A DNA stretch of 64,000 bases, taken from Actinomycetota bacterium (GTDB lineage: Bacteria; Actinomycetota; Coriobacteriia; Anaerosomatales; Anaerosomataceae). The position numbers and the translations under genes were made by a program. The stretch covers positions 368,259 through 432,258 of the forward strand of contig RCMX01000002.1 in the NCBI GenBank assembly GCA_004348925.1. Reading direction: 5' to 3'. Below are positions 16,517 through 24,179 of this stretch, piece by piece; position 1 is the stretch's first letter; every line of letters begins with the position of its first letter. The notes below the pieces were generated by a model. The model made no database searches, was not told the DNA's origin, and was given only the letters and a program-made list of their open reading frames with translations.

Positions 16517-17731
16517 ATGAGCGCGAAGCGCGAACAGCAGACCATCGTTGTCGGGGTGACCGGCGGCATCGGCGCGTACAAGGCGTGCGAGCTCGTCCGC
16601 GACCTCATGCGTCGCGGGTTCCGCGTGAAGGTCGTCATGACCGAGGCCGCCACGCGCTTTGTCACGCCGCTCACCTTCCGCACGCTTACAGGCGAGCCGG
16701 TCGCCGTCTCGCTCTGGGCCGACGAGCCGGAGTCCAAGGTCCACCACATCTCCCTTGCCGAGGAAGCCGACGTTGTCGTTCTGGCGCCGTGCACCGCCAA
16801 CGTGATCGCCAAGCTGGCGCACGGCCGAGCGGACGACATGCTCACCACCACCGTGCTTGCCGCCGAGGCGCCCGTGATCGTGGCGCCGGCGATGAACACG
16901 CACATGTGGCGCAAGGACGTCACCCAGGCGAATGTCTCGGCGCTTCGTGCTCGCGGATTCGTCTTCATCGAGCCCGGCAGGGGCGCGCTTGCATGCGGCG
17001 ACGTGGGCGAGGGACGGCTTGCGGATCCGGCTACCATCGCCGATGCCGCCGAAGCTGAGGCACGCCGCGCGCGCGACCTCGCGGGCGTGCACGTGCTCGT
17101 GACGGCCGGTCCCACGCATGAGCCGCTCGATCCCGTGCGCTTCATCGGGAACCGCTCTTCGGGCAAGACCGGCTTCGCTATCGCCGAGGAGGCCGCCCGC
17201 CGGGGCGCGCGCGTCTCGCTCGTTACCGGCCCCGTCTCGCTGCCCGACCCGTTCGGCGTCGAGGTCGTGCGCGTCACGACCGCACTCCAAATGCGCGCCG
17301 CCGCCTTCGCGCGCTTCGAGGCCGCCGACGTCGTGATCGCCTCGGCGGCCGTCGCCGACTTCCGGCCCGCCGCCTTCGCAAGCGGCAAGATCAAGAAGTC
17401 CGACGCACCCGATGCCGTCGCGCTGGCACGCAACCCCGACATCCTCGCCGAGCTTGGCGACGCGAACGCCGGCCGCGCCATCCTGGTCGGATTCGCCGCC
17501 GAGACAAGCGACATCGTCGCCTACGCGCGTGAGAAGCTCGCCTCGAAGCACCTCGACCTTGTGGTGGCCAACGACGTCTCCGGCGAGCTCGGTTTCGAGA
17601 CCGAGGAGAACCGCGTCGTTTTCGTCTCGGCCGACGCTGCCGAGGAGCGCCCGGTGCTCGACAAGCGCGTCATCGCCCGCGAGCTTCTCGACCGCGTGGC
17701 CGCGCTGGTGAGCGCCCGCAGGGCACGCTAG
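16517..17731 (+). CDS. coaBC: Bifunctional phosphopantothenoylcysteine decarboxylase / phosphopantothenate-cysteine ligase
   Basis: The 404-aa cytoplasmic protein carries both middle steps of coenzyme A synthesis. The N-terminal flavoprotein domain (VGVTGGIGAYKACELVRDL, APAMNTHMW near 120) decarboxylates phosphopantothenoylcysteine. The C-terminal CoaB domain (VTAGPTHEPLDPVRFIGNRSSGK, ASAAVADFRP, then IKKSD) joins cysteine to phosphopantothenate using CTP. Length and domain order are normal. ATG 16517 follows GAGGAGGT; longer upstream frames lack such a site. It is divergent from korBA, with a short shared intergenic region. Confidence 0.95.
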   Translation: MSAKREQQTIVVGVTGGIGAYKACELVRDLMRRGFRVKVVMTEAATRFVTPLTFRTLTGEPVAVSLWADEPESKVHHISLAEEADVVVLAPCTANVIAKLAHGRADDMLTTTVLAAEAPVIVAPAMNTHMWRKDVTQANVSALRARGFVFIEPGRGALACGDVGEGRLADPATIADAAEAEARRARDLAGVHVLVTAGPTHEPLDPVRFIGNRSSGKTGFAIAEEAARRGARVSLVTGPVSLPDPFGVEVVRVTTALQMRAAAFARFEAADVVIASAAVADFRPAAFASGKIKKSDAPDAVALARNPDILAELGDANAGRAILVGFAAETSDIVAYAREKLASKHLDLVVANDVSGELGFETEENRVVFVSADAAEERPVLDKRVIARELLDRVAALVSARRAR

Positions 17732-17872
17732 CGGCCCCTGCAGCCGCACACCATCTACACAGCTTCTTCCCGGGTTTGGCACCGCGCTTGCGTAGTGTGT
17801 GCCTTGTGCCCACCCTCCGGGTTCGTTCGCGGAGGTGTTTCGGGCGGTCCTGTACCCGGCCCACGGAGGCTT

Positions 17873-18811
17873 ATGAGTACGATCACGCGGCGCTTTGCGT
17901 CGACCATCACCGCGGCGTTCATGCTTGCCGCACTCGCGTTCCCGATGAACGCCTCGGCTGCCATCACGCAGCCGACACCTGCCACGCTCAGCGTGGCCGA
18001 CGCGAAAGCGCGTCTTGCCTCGGCAGAGGCATCACTCACGGCAGCGCACACGCGCATCGCCGACATCCAGGCCGACATCGCCATCTACTCGCTCGCGATC
18101 TCCCGGGCCGAGGCGTTGCAGCCACAGACCCCCTCCGAGGGTGTCGTCCAGATACTCAAAGCGTACGCTGCGCCGTTCTCGGACACCCTCATGGCGGAAA
18201 CCGAGGCCACGCTTGATGCTGCGACGCGTTTGGACGCGCTTCGAGCGAGCAAGGAGGCCGCAGTCGCTGGACTCGACGCCGCCGCGGCCGAAGCCCACGA
18301 GCTTGCACGCTCGGTCGCCGCGTCGCTCGATGTCGTGCAGCGTGCTGAGCGCGTCGCAGTCGAACGCGCGGCTGCCGCGAAGGCGGCCCGCGACGCCGCT
18401 CGGGCGGAGCTTGCGGAGCGCGTCGGCATCTTCCCGGTGGCCGGCGTCAACAGCTACGTCGACAGCTGGGGCTTCGCGCGTAGCGGCGGACGCGGTCATA
18501 AAGGCGCCGACATCATGGCCGAGGCAGGAACGCCGGTGGTGGCCGTGAAAAACGGCACCGTTCGTGTGAAGAACAACCGTCTCGGTGGCCTGTGCATCTA
18601 TCTCACCGCAGATGATGGCACCGAGTACTACTATGCGCACCTCTCGAGCATCGCGCGTACGACAGGACGCGTGACAGCGGGGGAGCGCATCGGAGCTGTG
18701 GGCAGTTCGGGGAATGCGAGCCCGAGCGCACCGCATCTCCACTTCGAGATCCATCCCGGTGGCGGGTCACCGGTCAACCCGTACGGGGCACTCAAGCTGA
18801 TGATCGACTAG
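17873..18811 (+). CDS. M23 (LytM) family peptidoglycan peptidase with coiled coil
   Basis: The 312-aa protein has an N-terminal signal peptide ([17 protein letters not shown]) and is probably secreted. An Ala-rich coiled coil spans about residues 35-185. The M23 domain has its zinc ligands in place: His209 and Asp213 (HKGAD), and His288/His290 (HLH), with His256 (YAH) as a further active-site His. It should cleave peptide cross-links in peptidoglycan during growth or division. The ATG at 17873 is preceded by GGAGG at short spacing. It is monocistronic, ahead of the tRNA-Pro gene. Confidence 0.88.
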   Translation: MSTITRRFASTITAAFMLAALAFPMNASAAITQPTPATLSVADAKARLASAEASLTAAHTRIADIQADIAIYSLAISRAEALQPQTPSEGVVQILKAYAAPFSDTLMAETEATLDAATRLDALRASKEAAVAGLDAAAAEAHELARSVAASLDVVQRAERVAVERAAAAKAARDAARAELAERVGIFPVAGVNSYVDSWGFARSGGRGHKGADIMAEAGTPVVAVKNGTVRVKNNRLGGLCIYLTADDGTEYYYAHLSSIARTTGRVTAGERIGAVGSSGNASPSAPHLHFEIHPGGGSPVNPYGALKLMID

Positions 18812-18898
18812 CAGCGCGGTGCATTTCGCGCGCTACTCCCTTGAACCGATACCCCTCGACCCTTACTATGGGTACTCGCTGCTCGCGAGGGCGGTTAT

Positions 18899-18975
<77 letters not shown>

Positions 18976-18982
18976 GCACTTA

Positions 18983-19008
18983 TTCGAGGCACCCTTCGGG
19001 GTGCCTCG
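18983..19008 (+). terminator. tRNA-Pro terminator; copy 1 of a 26-bp repeat
   Basis: A 10-bp stem (CGAGGCACCC / GGGTGCCTCG) is capped by a TTCG tetraloop and followed by TTT. Exactly the same 26 bp occur at 24508-24533, the other end of the heliorhodopsin segment. Confidence 0.88.
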
Positions 19009-19154
19009 TTTGCGTCTAGGCGCGGGAGTGGGCGCAACACGGCCTCGAACTCGGTTGCAGATTCGTCTCGTCGTTGTTTGGCCGCACCGAAGGCGGATTG
19101 CGACGGCGGGAACTCCGCCGCGGTCCCACGATTGGCACGCCCTCTGCTAATCCC

Positions 19155-19167
19155 TACCAATATGGTA
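19155..19167. promoter_or_regulatory. 13-bp palindrome upstream of the DsbA-like gene
   Basis: TACCA-ATA-TGGTA is a perfect odd palindrome in a short AT-rich patch 38 nt before the proposed TTG start. It could be an operator. The adjacent GGTAATGATTTTCG only loosely resembles Fur/Zur half-sites. Confidence 0.35.
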
Positions 19168-19205
19168 ATGATTTTCGTCGACTTCAGGAAGCGGGCGGAA
19201 TCGCA

Positions 19206-20081
19206 TTGACCCACGCTATCGAGATCGTCGCCTACACCGACCCGTACTGCACGTGGTGCTGGGGCTCCGAGCCAATGCTCAGGCATCTGCAGGAGAGCTA
19301 CAGCGAGCAGATCACGATCAGGTCCGTGATGGGAGGGCTTGTGGAGGATTTCGGCAGTTTCCGCGACCCGATGAACTCCATCGGTGGCGGCGACGCCTCC
19401 ATCCAGCCGATCGCCGATCACTGGATCGAGGCGTCTGTGCGCCACGGTATGCCCGTAAACACAGCCGAGTTCCTGAAGGCCCCGTTCAGATCGACGTGGC
19501 CCTCGAACATCGCCTATGAGGCTGCAAACCTCCAGGATGAGTCCGTTGCGACTAGGTACCTTCGGCGTTTGCGTGAGTCTGCGGCGACCGAGAGCAACGA
19601 CCTCGGTGACCCCGAGGTGCTTGCGGACCTCGCCCGGGAGGTCGGGTTGGACCGCGCGCGGTTCCTGGTCGACTTCAATGGTCGTGCCCGCGATGCATTC
19701 GCTCGAGATCGACTGGAGTGCATACAGCGAGGTGTGCATGGATTCCCGACCTTCCTCGTCACGGCTAATGGCAAGGATCGGCTCGCCCGAGGCTATCGGT
19801 CCTACGAACAGATGGTCGGGCTGATCGACCTACTCGCTGGCGAACCCGTCGAACGTCGAGAGCCCGACTTCGATGACCTCGGAGTCCTCGACTTCGTTGA
19901 GAAGTACGGTAGCGCGGCAGTGCGCGAGGTGGCTGAGGTCTTCGGGGTATCCGATACTGAGGCCAAGGCGGCTCTAGGCCGACTCGTCGCAGCCGGTGCG
20001 CTTGCGTTGCCTGAGCCCGGCCTGCTGTATCGAACTCCCGCTTCTGTCGCCTGCGATCCTGCGACGGGGCGATGCGTGTAG
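19206..20081 (+). CDS. DsbA/thioredoxin-5-like protein with C-terminal winged-helix extension
   Basis: No in-frame ATG exists before the conserved region, so I take TTG 19206, giving 291 aa. The thioredoxin-fold part has an active-site C-T-W-C at residues 15-18 (YTDPYCTWCWGSEP) and GVHGFPTFLV (cis-Pro loop) near 178-187, as in the FrnE/SpxH branch of DsbA-like proteins. No signal peptide is present, so it is cytoplasmic. After about residue 215 a separate region (VLDFVEKYGSAAVREVAEVFGV, KAALGRLVAAGAL) looks like a winged helix. The C-terminus ends in a Cys pair, CDPATGRC. It may be a thiol oxidoreductase or redox sensor; DNA binding is inference. A strong terminator follows. Confidence 0.8.
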   Translation: MTHAIEIVAYTDPYCTWCWGSEPMLRHLQESYSEQITIRSVMGGLVEDFGSFRDPMNSIGGGDASIQPIADHWIEASVRHGMPVNTAEFLKAPFRSTWPSNIAYEAANLQDESVATRYLRRLRESAATESNDLGDPEVLADLAREVGLDRARFLVDFNGRARDAFARDRLECIQRGVHGFPTFLVTANGKDRLARGYRSYEQMVGLIDLLAGEPVERREPDFDDLGVLDFVEKYGSAAVREVAEVFGVSDTEAKAALGRLVAAGALALPEPGLLYRTPASVACDPATGRCV

Positions 20082-20172
20082 CCCCGCAGTTGCCCCACTC
20101 GGTAGCGAGCGCGTTTCCGAAGTCCGACCAGCGCTTGACAGGGCATGGCTACCGATGTGCTCCTGACGAAGG

Positions 20173-20200
20173 AACGGGACGGCCATCTGGCCGTCCCGTT
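20173..20200 (+). terminator. Terminator after the DsbA-like gene
   Basis: A 13-bp stem (AACGGGACGGCCA / TGGCCGTCCCGTT) has a 2-nt centre and ends in TT before TCGCG. It closes the DsbA-like transcript about 90 nt after its stop. Confidence 0.8.
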
Positions 20201-20247
20201 TCGCGTTCGCACACAGCGGTATCGGCCGCATGATCGTCGTCTTCTCG

Positions 20248-20253
20248 TATACT
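20248..20253 (+). promoter_or_regulatory. Possible -10 box for the lipoprotein gene
   Basis: TATACT lies 82 nt upstream of the lipoprotein ATG and just after the preceding terminator. No convincing -35 box is seen at the normal distance. Confidence 0.35.
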
Positions 20254-20334
20254 GAGCCTGTGCTTGGACGGCGGCTCGATCCGAACTTGCTGTCCTTCGG
20301 TCTTGAGTAGTCGAACCTACGAAGGAGGCGTTGC

Positions 20335-21150
20335 ATGAATCGCATTGCGCTGCTGGCCCTGGTCCTGCTGCTCGCGTTCTCCGTCGCGGGCTGTTCCGCC
20401 GCGAGCGAGCCCGCCGCATCGCCGGGCGGCACCCCCAAGGCCGCCACCGAGGCTCCCACGGAGTGGGCGGTGCAGTTGCTCGACGGGTTCCCTGAAGACG
20501 CCGTGCCGCTCTACAAGCCGGACCTGCTCGATACTGCGTCCTACTCGGTCCGCAACGACCCGCAGTACGCTGCCGTAGAGGGCGGGCTCCGCAACATCCA
20601 CCATGTGGTGTATCAGACTTCGACACCAACAGCCGAGGTGCTCGAGCACTACCTCGGCCTCATGAGCGCAACCACGGACGACGACGCGTCTGACGGCGCC
20701 ATCGAGGGCACGATCGGCAAGTACACCGTTTGGGTTAACACCACCGAGGAGAGCAGCTACAACGCGGTTTACATGAGCGTTGACCTGCCCAAGGCCGAGG
20801 TGACAAAGACAAACCCGTTCTACGCCGACTATCCGGCCGATCTGGTGGAGGTGCCGGGCGAGTTCGTCTTCTTCGAGGATAAGTACTACGAGTACATCAA
20901 CCGCGGCACGGATATGGCCTACTGGCGGCAGTTCGACATCGCTGACCGGGACACTACGAAAGGCCCCGACCTCTCGCTCGACGATGTGTATGCCTACTAT
21001 CAGGAGCGTTACGGAGACAAGCCTGAGTTCGCCATCAACCGGGACGTGCGCCAGATGACGTGGAAGGATGGCAACTACTCCATCGTCATGGCCTTCTACG
21101 AAGGTGGCGGCCGCGGTGTGCTGGAGATCGGCTGGGATTGGGTGCAGTAG
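20335..21150 (+). CDS. Hypothetical lipoprotein, 271 aa
   Basis: The ATG follows GAAGGAGG. The signal peptide ends in the lipobox FSVAGC, so Cys20 should be lipidated and the protein anchored outside the membrane. A short Ala/Pro/Ser linker leads into two halves that look alike in composition and pattern. Each contains a VPLYKPDLL- or VEVPGEFVFFEDKYYEY-type start, a VLEHYLGLM- or VYAYYQERY-type helix, and a KYTVWVNT- or NYSIVMAFYE-type strand. This suggests an internal duplication. Tyr and acidic residues are abundant. I do not recognise a catalytic motif or family. It has its own terminator and promoter-like sequence. Confidence 0.8.
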   Translation: MNRIALLALVLLLAFSVAGCSAASEPAASPGGTPKAATEAPTEWAVQLLDGFPEDAVPLYKPDLLDTASYSVRNDPQYAAVEGGLRNIHHVVYQTSTPTAEVLEHYLGLMSATTDDDASDGAIEGTIGKYTVWVNTTEESSYNAVYMSVDLPKAEVTKTNPFYADYPADLVEVPGEFVFFEDKYYEYINRGTDMAYWRQFDIADRDTTKGPDLSLDDVYAYYQERYGDKPEFAINRDVRQMTWKDGNYSIVMAFYEGGGRGVLEIGWDWVQ

Positions 21151-21518
21151 ATCCATCGCCCGGGAGTCGCGACGCTTGCATCGCTTGATCATCCAAGCGG
21201 TCACGGAGGCTGGCACTCCGTCGAAGCAGCGAATGAAGAGCATGTGAACCGACATGCTTCTCGCGCGTAAGCGGGACCCCGGTGGGGTCCCGCTTCGGTT
21301 TCCTGAGGCGGCAGCCAACTGGCCTTCATCCTCACCCATGGTGTAGTGCTGGCGACCGCGAAGCATTAGAAATCCTCGCCGAGAACGTGTTAGATTCAAC
21401 ATGTCCACGCTGTCTGGTGGCTCGATGCCGCCAGTGGCCTCTCCGGACAACGGTGTCGCCTCACGTGCTGACACGTCTGTCTGATGCCATGCGAGTTTAG
21501 TCCGAGGAGGGCTTTGCT
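21151..21518. other. Intergenic region, 368 bp
   Basis: Apart from the terminator at 21269-21295 I see no gene here. The last 25 nt hold the GAGGAGG site for the next gene. A weakly symmetrical AT-rich patch (GTGTTAGATTCAACAT, about 21388-21403) might be part of a promoter. Confidence 0.5.
21269..21295 (+). terminator. Terminator after the lipoprotein gene
   Basis: A 12-bp stem (AAGCGGGACCCC / GGGGTCCCGCTT) with a GGT loop is followed by CGGTTTCC. It lies about 120 nt after the lipoprotein stop. Confidence 0.8.
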
Positions 21519-21929
21519 ATGCACGGTCAAAGAACAACATCGGTTGAGCGGAAGCGTGTCGGCAGTGGCACTGCGCGCCGCGGAGGCACCGGCCCTGGCG
21601 GCCCCGTCGTCCTGACGATGCCGGCAGACACGCGAAAGCGCCTCACCGCGCTGTATCGCGCACGTGATGAGGCTGATGCCGCACGTCACGCATCCGGGGA
21701 GCAAAGAGGCCGATCGAGCATCTGGGCCACATGCGTGCGGCGCCTTGAACTGGGCCAGGAGGTGTACGAGACGTATCGTGTGCTGGCCGCAGCGGGTGTC
21801 GAGATGCCTGCCGAGACCGCGTCCTTGCTCGCGGGGCTCCCGAACGATTGGCAGCAGATCTGCCACATCGACGAGTCGGGTGTCGTCAGGACCGCATCGG
21901 TCAAAGCGAGGGTGCGCTCAGGTCGATGA
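21519..21929 (+). CDS. Hypothetical basic protein, 136 aa
   Basis: The ATG follows GAGGAGG at 8 nt. The first 30 residues are Arg/Gly/Thr-rich and probably unstructured. A helical region follows: VVLTMPADTRKRLTALYRARDEAD, then WATCVRRLELGQEVYETYRVLAAAGVEMP. The pattern of a short beta-like strand followed by two helices recalls ribbon-helix-helix proteins, but I cannot confirm this. The protein is strongly basic and could bind nucleic acid. No partner gene overlaps it. It lies in the segment between the two identical terminators. Confidence 0.65.
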   Translation: MHGQRTTSVERKRVGSGTARRGGTGPGGPVVLTMPADTRKRLTALYRARDEADAARHASGEQRGRSSIWATCVRRLELGQEVYETYRVLAAAGVEMPAETASLLAGLPNDWQQICHIDESGVVRTASVKARVRSGR

Positions 21930-22043
21930 AGCGAACGGCGCGGCGTCAGGTCTCATGCGTTGCCGTCGGCGCCAGCGAAGCGAATTGCCAGCACAAGAGC
22001 GCGATCAGTGCCGCGTTGAGCGGAGAAGTGCCGCTTGTTAAGA

Positions 22044-22067
22044 ATACTTCCATGATGGAGATAGTAT
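22044..22067 (+). promoter_or_regulatory. Nested inverted repeat with -10-like box
   Basis: ATACT-TCCAT-G-ATGGA-GAT-AGTAT forms an outer 5-bp and inner 5-bp dyad with a 3-nt bulge. Its right end overlaps TAGTAT (22062-22067), a good -10 hexamer positioned 7 nt before the ATG at 22075. A repressor bound here would block that promoter. Confidence 0.4.
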
Positions 22068-22074
22068 CGCGGGT

Positions 22075-22215
22075 ATGAACGCTCCAGGCACACCGCTCCC
22101 GATGACCATTGTCGGACGTGATGCTGAGGTGGCCTCCGCGGCGGATCGCGCTGAGATCGTTGAGCCCCTGTGTTCCCACATGGGCGCGGCGTTGCGTTTC
22201 ACCGAGCAGTGGTAG
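22075..22215 (+). CDS. Possible small leaderless ORF, 46 aa
   Basis: The ATG begins 7 nt after TAGTAT, the geometry of leaderless actinobacterial transcripts, and the frame runs 46 codons to TAG. The product (MNAPGTPLPMTIVGRDAEVA... ending in RFTEQW) has no recognised family, no signal peptide and no Shine-Dalgarno sequence. It could be a regulatory leader peptide, a remnant of a longer gene, or chance. Confidence 0.25.
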   Translation: MNAPGTPLPMTIVGRDAEVASAADRAEIVEPLCSHMGAALRFTEQW

Positions 22216-22324
22216 CGAGGACGCCTCGGTGATCGCGGGTTTCCTGGAGCGCCTCGTGTGCTCGATGCGTTCTGCGTCACCGATGTAGGGTTTCCCCCGG
22301 TACTCACCGGGTCAGGGCATAGCG

Positions 22325-23101
22325 ATGAGAGGGGTTGACGTGGCTGTAGACGAAGCGAGGTTCAAGCGGCTCAGGATCTACAACGTGGTGATGGGGCTCT
22401 TCCACCTGCTGCAGGGAGCGGCGATCGTCGCACTCCGTGAGCCCTACGACATCCAGGTGACGGCGTCGTGGTTGAATCAGCGCCCCGGGCCTCTCGTCTA
22501 CGGCACCCCGCAGCCGTACTTCACGTTCGATCTCGGTCTGGGGGTGGCGCTCTTCCTGTTCTTCTCGGCGGCTGCGCACTTCATCATCGCGGGACCCGCA
22601 TACGCGAAGTACGTCGATGGCCTGAAGAAGGGCCACAACTACTTCCGCTGGATGGAGTATGCGTTCAGTTCCTCGCTCATGGTGGTGCTGATCGCCGCGC
22701 TCGTGTCGATCACCGATATCGCCGCGCTCATCGGGATCTTCGGTGCGAACATGTCGATGATCCTGTTCGGATGGCTCATGGAGAAGTACGAGAAGCCGGG
22801 CAAGCCCGATTGGACGGCGTTCATTTTCGGCTGCGTTGCCGGCATCTTCCCGTGGCTGGCGATCGCCGACTATCTGTGGGGTCCGGGCGCGAGCGACATG
22901 ACCCCGAGCTTCGTGTACTGGATCTTCGTGTCGATGTTCGTCTTCTTCAACAGCTTCGCTGTCAACCAGGTGCTGCAGTACAAGCAAGTGGGGAAGTGGA
23001 AGGACTACCTCTTCGGCGAGTCGTCCTACGTGTTTCTGAGCCTCGCTGCGAAATCTCTGCTTGCGTGGCTCGTGTTCGCCAACGTGCTCATCCCGCAGTA
23101 G
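22325..23101 (+). CDS. Heliorhodopsin
   Basis: The 258-aa protein has seven predicted membrane helices and family-specific motifs. These are LFHLLQG in helix A (His27), AAAHF (His85), the helix C segment WMEYAFSSSL (Glu111, expected counterion), FGCVAGIFPWL, FVFFNSFAVNQVLQY, GKWKDYLFGE, and SLAAKSLLAW in helix G, with Lys243 as the expected retinal Schiff-base lysine. All align with the key residues of heliorhodopsin 48C12 (His23, His80, Glu107, Lys241). Heliorhodopsins sit inverted in the membrane relative to other rhodopsins, have slow photocycles and are thought to be sensory or enzyme-regulating. The ATG at 22325 or GTG at 22340 (after GAGAGGGG) may be used. No retinal-synthesis gene is in the window. 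Confidence 0.95.
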   Translation: MRGVDVAVDEARFKRLRIYNVVMGLFHLLQGAAIVALREPYDIQVTASWLNQRPGPLVYGTPQPYFTFDLGLGVALFLFFSAAAHFIIAGPAYAKYVDGLKKGHNYFRWMEYAFSSSLMVVLIAALVSITDIAALIGIFGANMSMILFGWLMEKYEKPGKPDWTAFIFGCVAGIFPWLAIADYLWGPGASDMTPSFVYWIFVSMFVFFNSFAVNQVLQYKQVGKWKDYLFGESSYVFLSLAAKSLLAWLVFANVLIPQ

Positions 23102-23231
23102 GAGGAGCCGAGCGCAACGGTTTGGCGGGAGTCGCTGCATCAACGAGTGTGTCTGCTTGCGCGTCGAGCAGCCTCCGGTCTTGGCAGTGTCGGGCGGACG
23201 GCGTGATGCCGCAGTGACGATTGGAGCAGGT

Positions 23232-24179
23232 ATGAGCACGCACAGCCCGTGGGCGTCTCTCCCGTATCACGAGTGGTCGTCCACGAAGCGTACGCTGCAG
23301 ATGACCCTGCAGATGCTCGGAAAGCTCAAGCTCGCGCTGCTCCCGCCCCAGCCCGAGTGGCTACACACCGCGCTTCAGGTCACGGCGCATGGCTGGACGA
23401 CCGGGGCGGTGCCGACGGGCGACGGTAGGCTGATCGAGGGCGGTGTCGACGTGTTCGCCGGCACGGTATGGCTGCAGGTGAGCGATGGCCGTCGTGAGGA
23501 TCTCGGCCTCCCCGATACGAGCGTCGCATCCGTATGGTCGTGGTTCACACGGACTCTCGGTGCGCTCGATGTCGAGGCCGACCTGTGGGAGAAGCCCCAG
23601 GAGGTCGCTGATACGACGCCGTTCTCCGAGAACACACACGATGCGACGTTCGTCGTCGAACATGCGCAGCGATTCCATTCGGTGCTCGCCGGTGTGCAAA
23701 GCATCTTCGAGGAATTCCGCTCGGAATACTTCGGTCGCAGTGGAGTGCAGTTCTGGTGGGGCGCGTTTGACCTGGCGGTGTTGCTCTTCAACGGCAAACA
23801 CGCGGTCGCTCCAGATGACCGAGGCTACATAATGCGCTACGACCTCGACGCCGAGCACCTCAATGCCGGCTTCTGGCCCGGTGACGATGAGTCGCCGCAG
23901 CCGGTCTTCTACGCGTACCTTGTGCCGCAGCCGCCCGGCTGCGCGCTGGCACAGCTCGATGCCGATGGGGCTGCATGGATCGAGCAGATGGGTGAGTGGG
24001 TGCTGCCCTACGAGGTCGTACGCACTTCCCCGCAACCTGCGGTGCTTCTACGCTCATTCCTGGATAGCGCGTACCGCCTCGCCGGAGAACTTGGCGGGTG
24101 GGACCTCGCGGACTTCAGGTACGTCAAACCGTTGGTTTCGTCACGGAATGCCCGGCCACGAACGGTGAGTGAGAGATGA
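23232..24179 (+). CDS. DUF5996 family protein
   Basis: The ATG at 23232 follows GGAGCAGG, giving 315 aa. The N-terminus (WASLPYHEWSSTKRTLQMTLQMLGKLKLALLPPQPEWLHTALQVTAHGWTTG, split over residues 6-57) is characteristic of DUF5996. Further on are VQFWWGAFDLAVLLFNGK and WPGDDESPQPVFYAYLVPQP. The protein has no signal peptide or membrane helix and is Trp-rich. Its biochemical role is unknown. It overlaps the next gene by 4 nt (ATGA), so the two are translationally coupled, and it lies 130 nt after heliorhodopsin on the same strand. Confidence 0.85.
   Translation: MSTHSPWASLPYHEWSSTKRTLQMTLQMLGKLKLALLPPQPEWLHTALQVTAHGWTTGAVPTGDGRLIEGGVDVFAGTVWLQVSDGRREDLGLPDTSVASVWSWFTRTLGALDVEADLWEKPQEVADTTPFSENTHDATFVVEHAQRFHSVLAGVQSIFEEFRSEYFGRSGVQFWWGAFDLAVLLFNGKHAVAPDDRGYIMRYDLDAEHLNAGFWPGDDESPQPVFYAYLVPQPPGCALAQLDADGAAWIEQMGEWVLPYEVVRTSPQPAVLLRSFLDSAYRLAGELGGWDLADFRYVKPLVSSRNARPRTVSER

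Larger units (their letters stand above)
21930..22324. other. Intergenic region, 395 bp, upstream of heliorhodopsin
   Basis: The region holds a nested inverted repeat with a -10-like sequence (22044-22067), a possible 46-codon leaderless ORF (22075-22215), and a small hairpin (CCCGG/CCGGG, about 22293-22308) just before the heliorhodopsin start. No longer gene is convincing on either strand. Confidence 0.5.

Noticed and set aside
17732-17872. Riboswitch upstream of the M23 peptidase
   Set aside because: Cell-wall hydrolases often have a c-di-AMP riboswitch, but I could not find the conserved core; only short weak stems are visible.
19164-19177. Possible Fur/Zur box upstream of the DsbA-like gene
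   Set aside because: Only one half (AATGATTTTC) resembles the consensus; the other half does not match, so I list only the nearby palindrome.
22340-22342. GTG as the definite heliorhodopsin start
   Set aside because: It has a better Shine-Dalgarno sequence but cannot be separated from ATG 22325 by sequence alone; only five codons differ.
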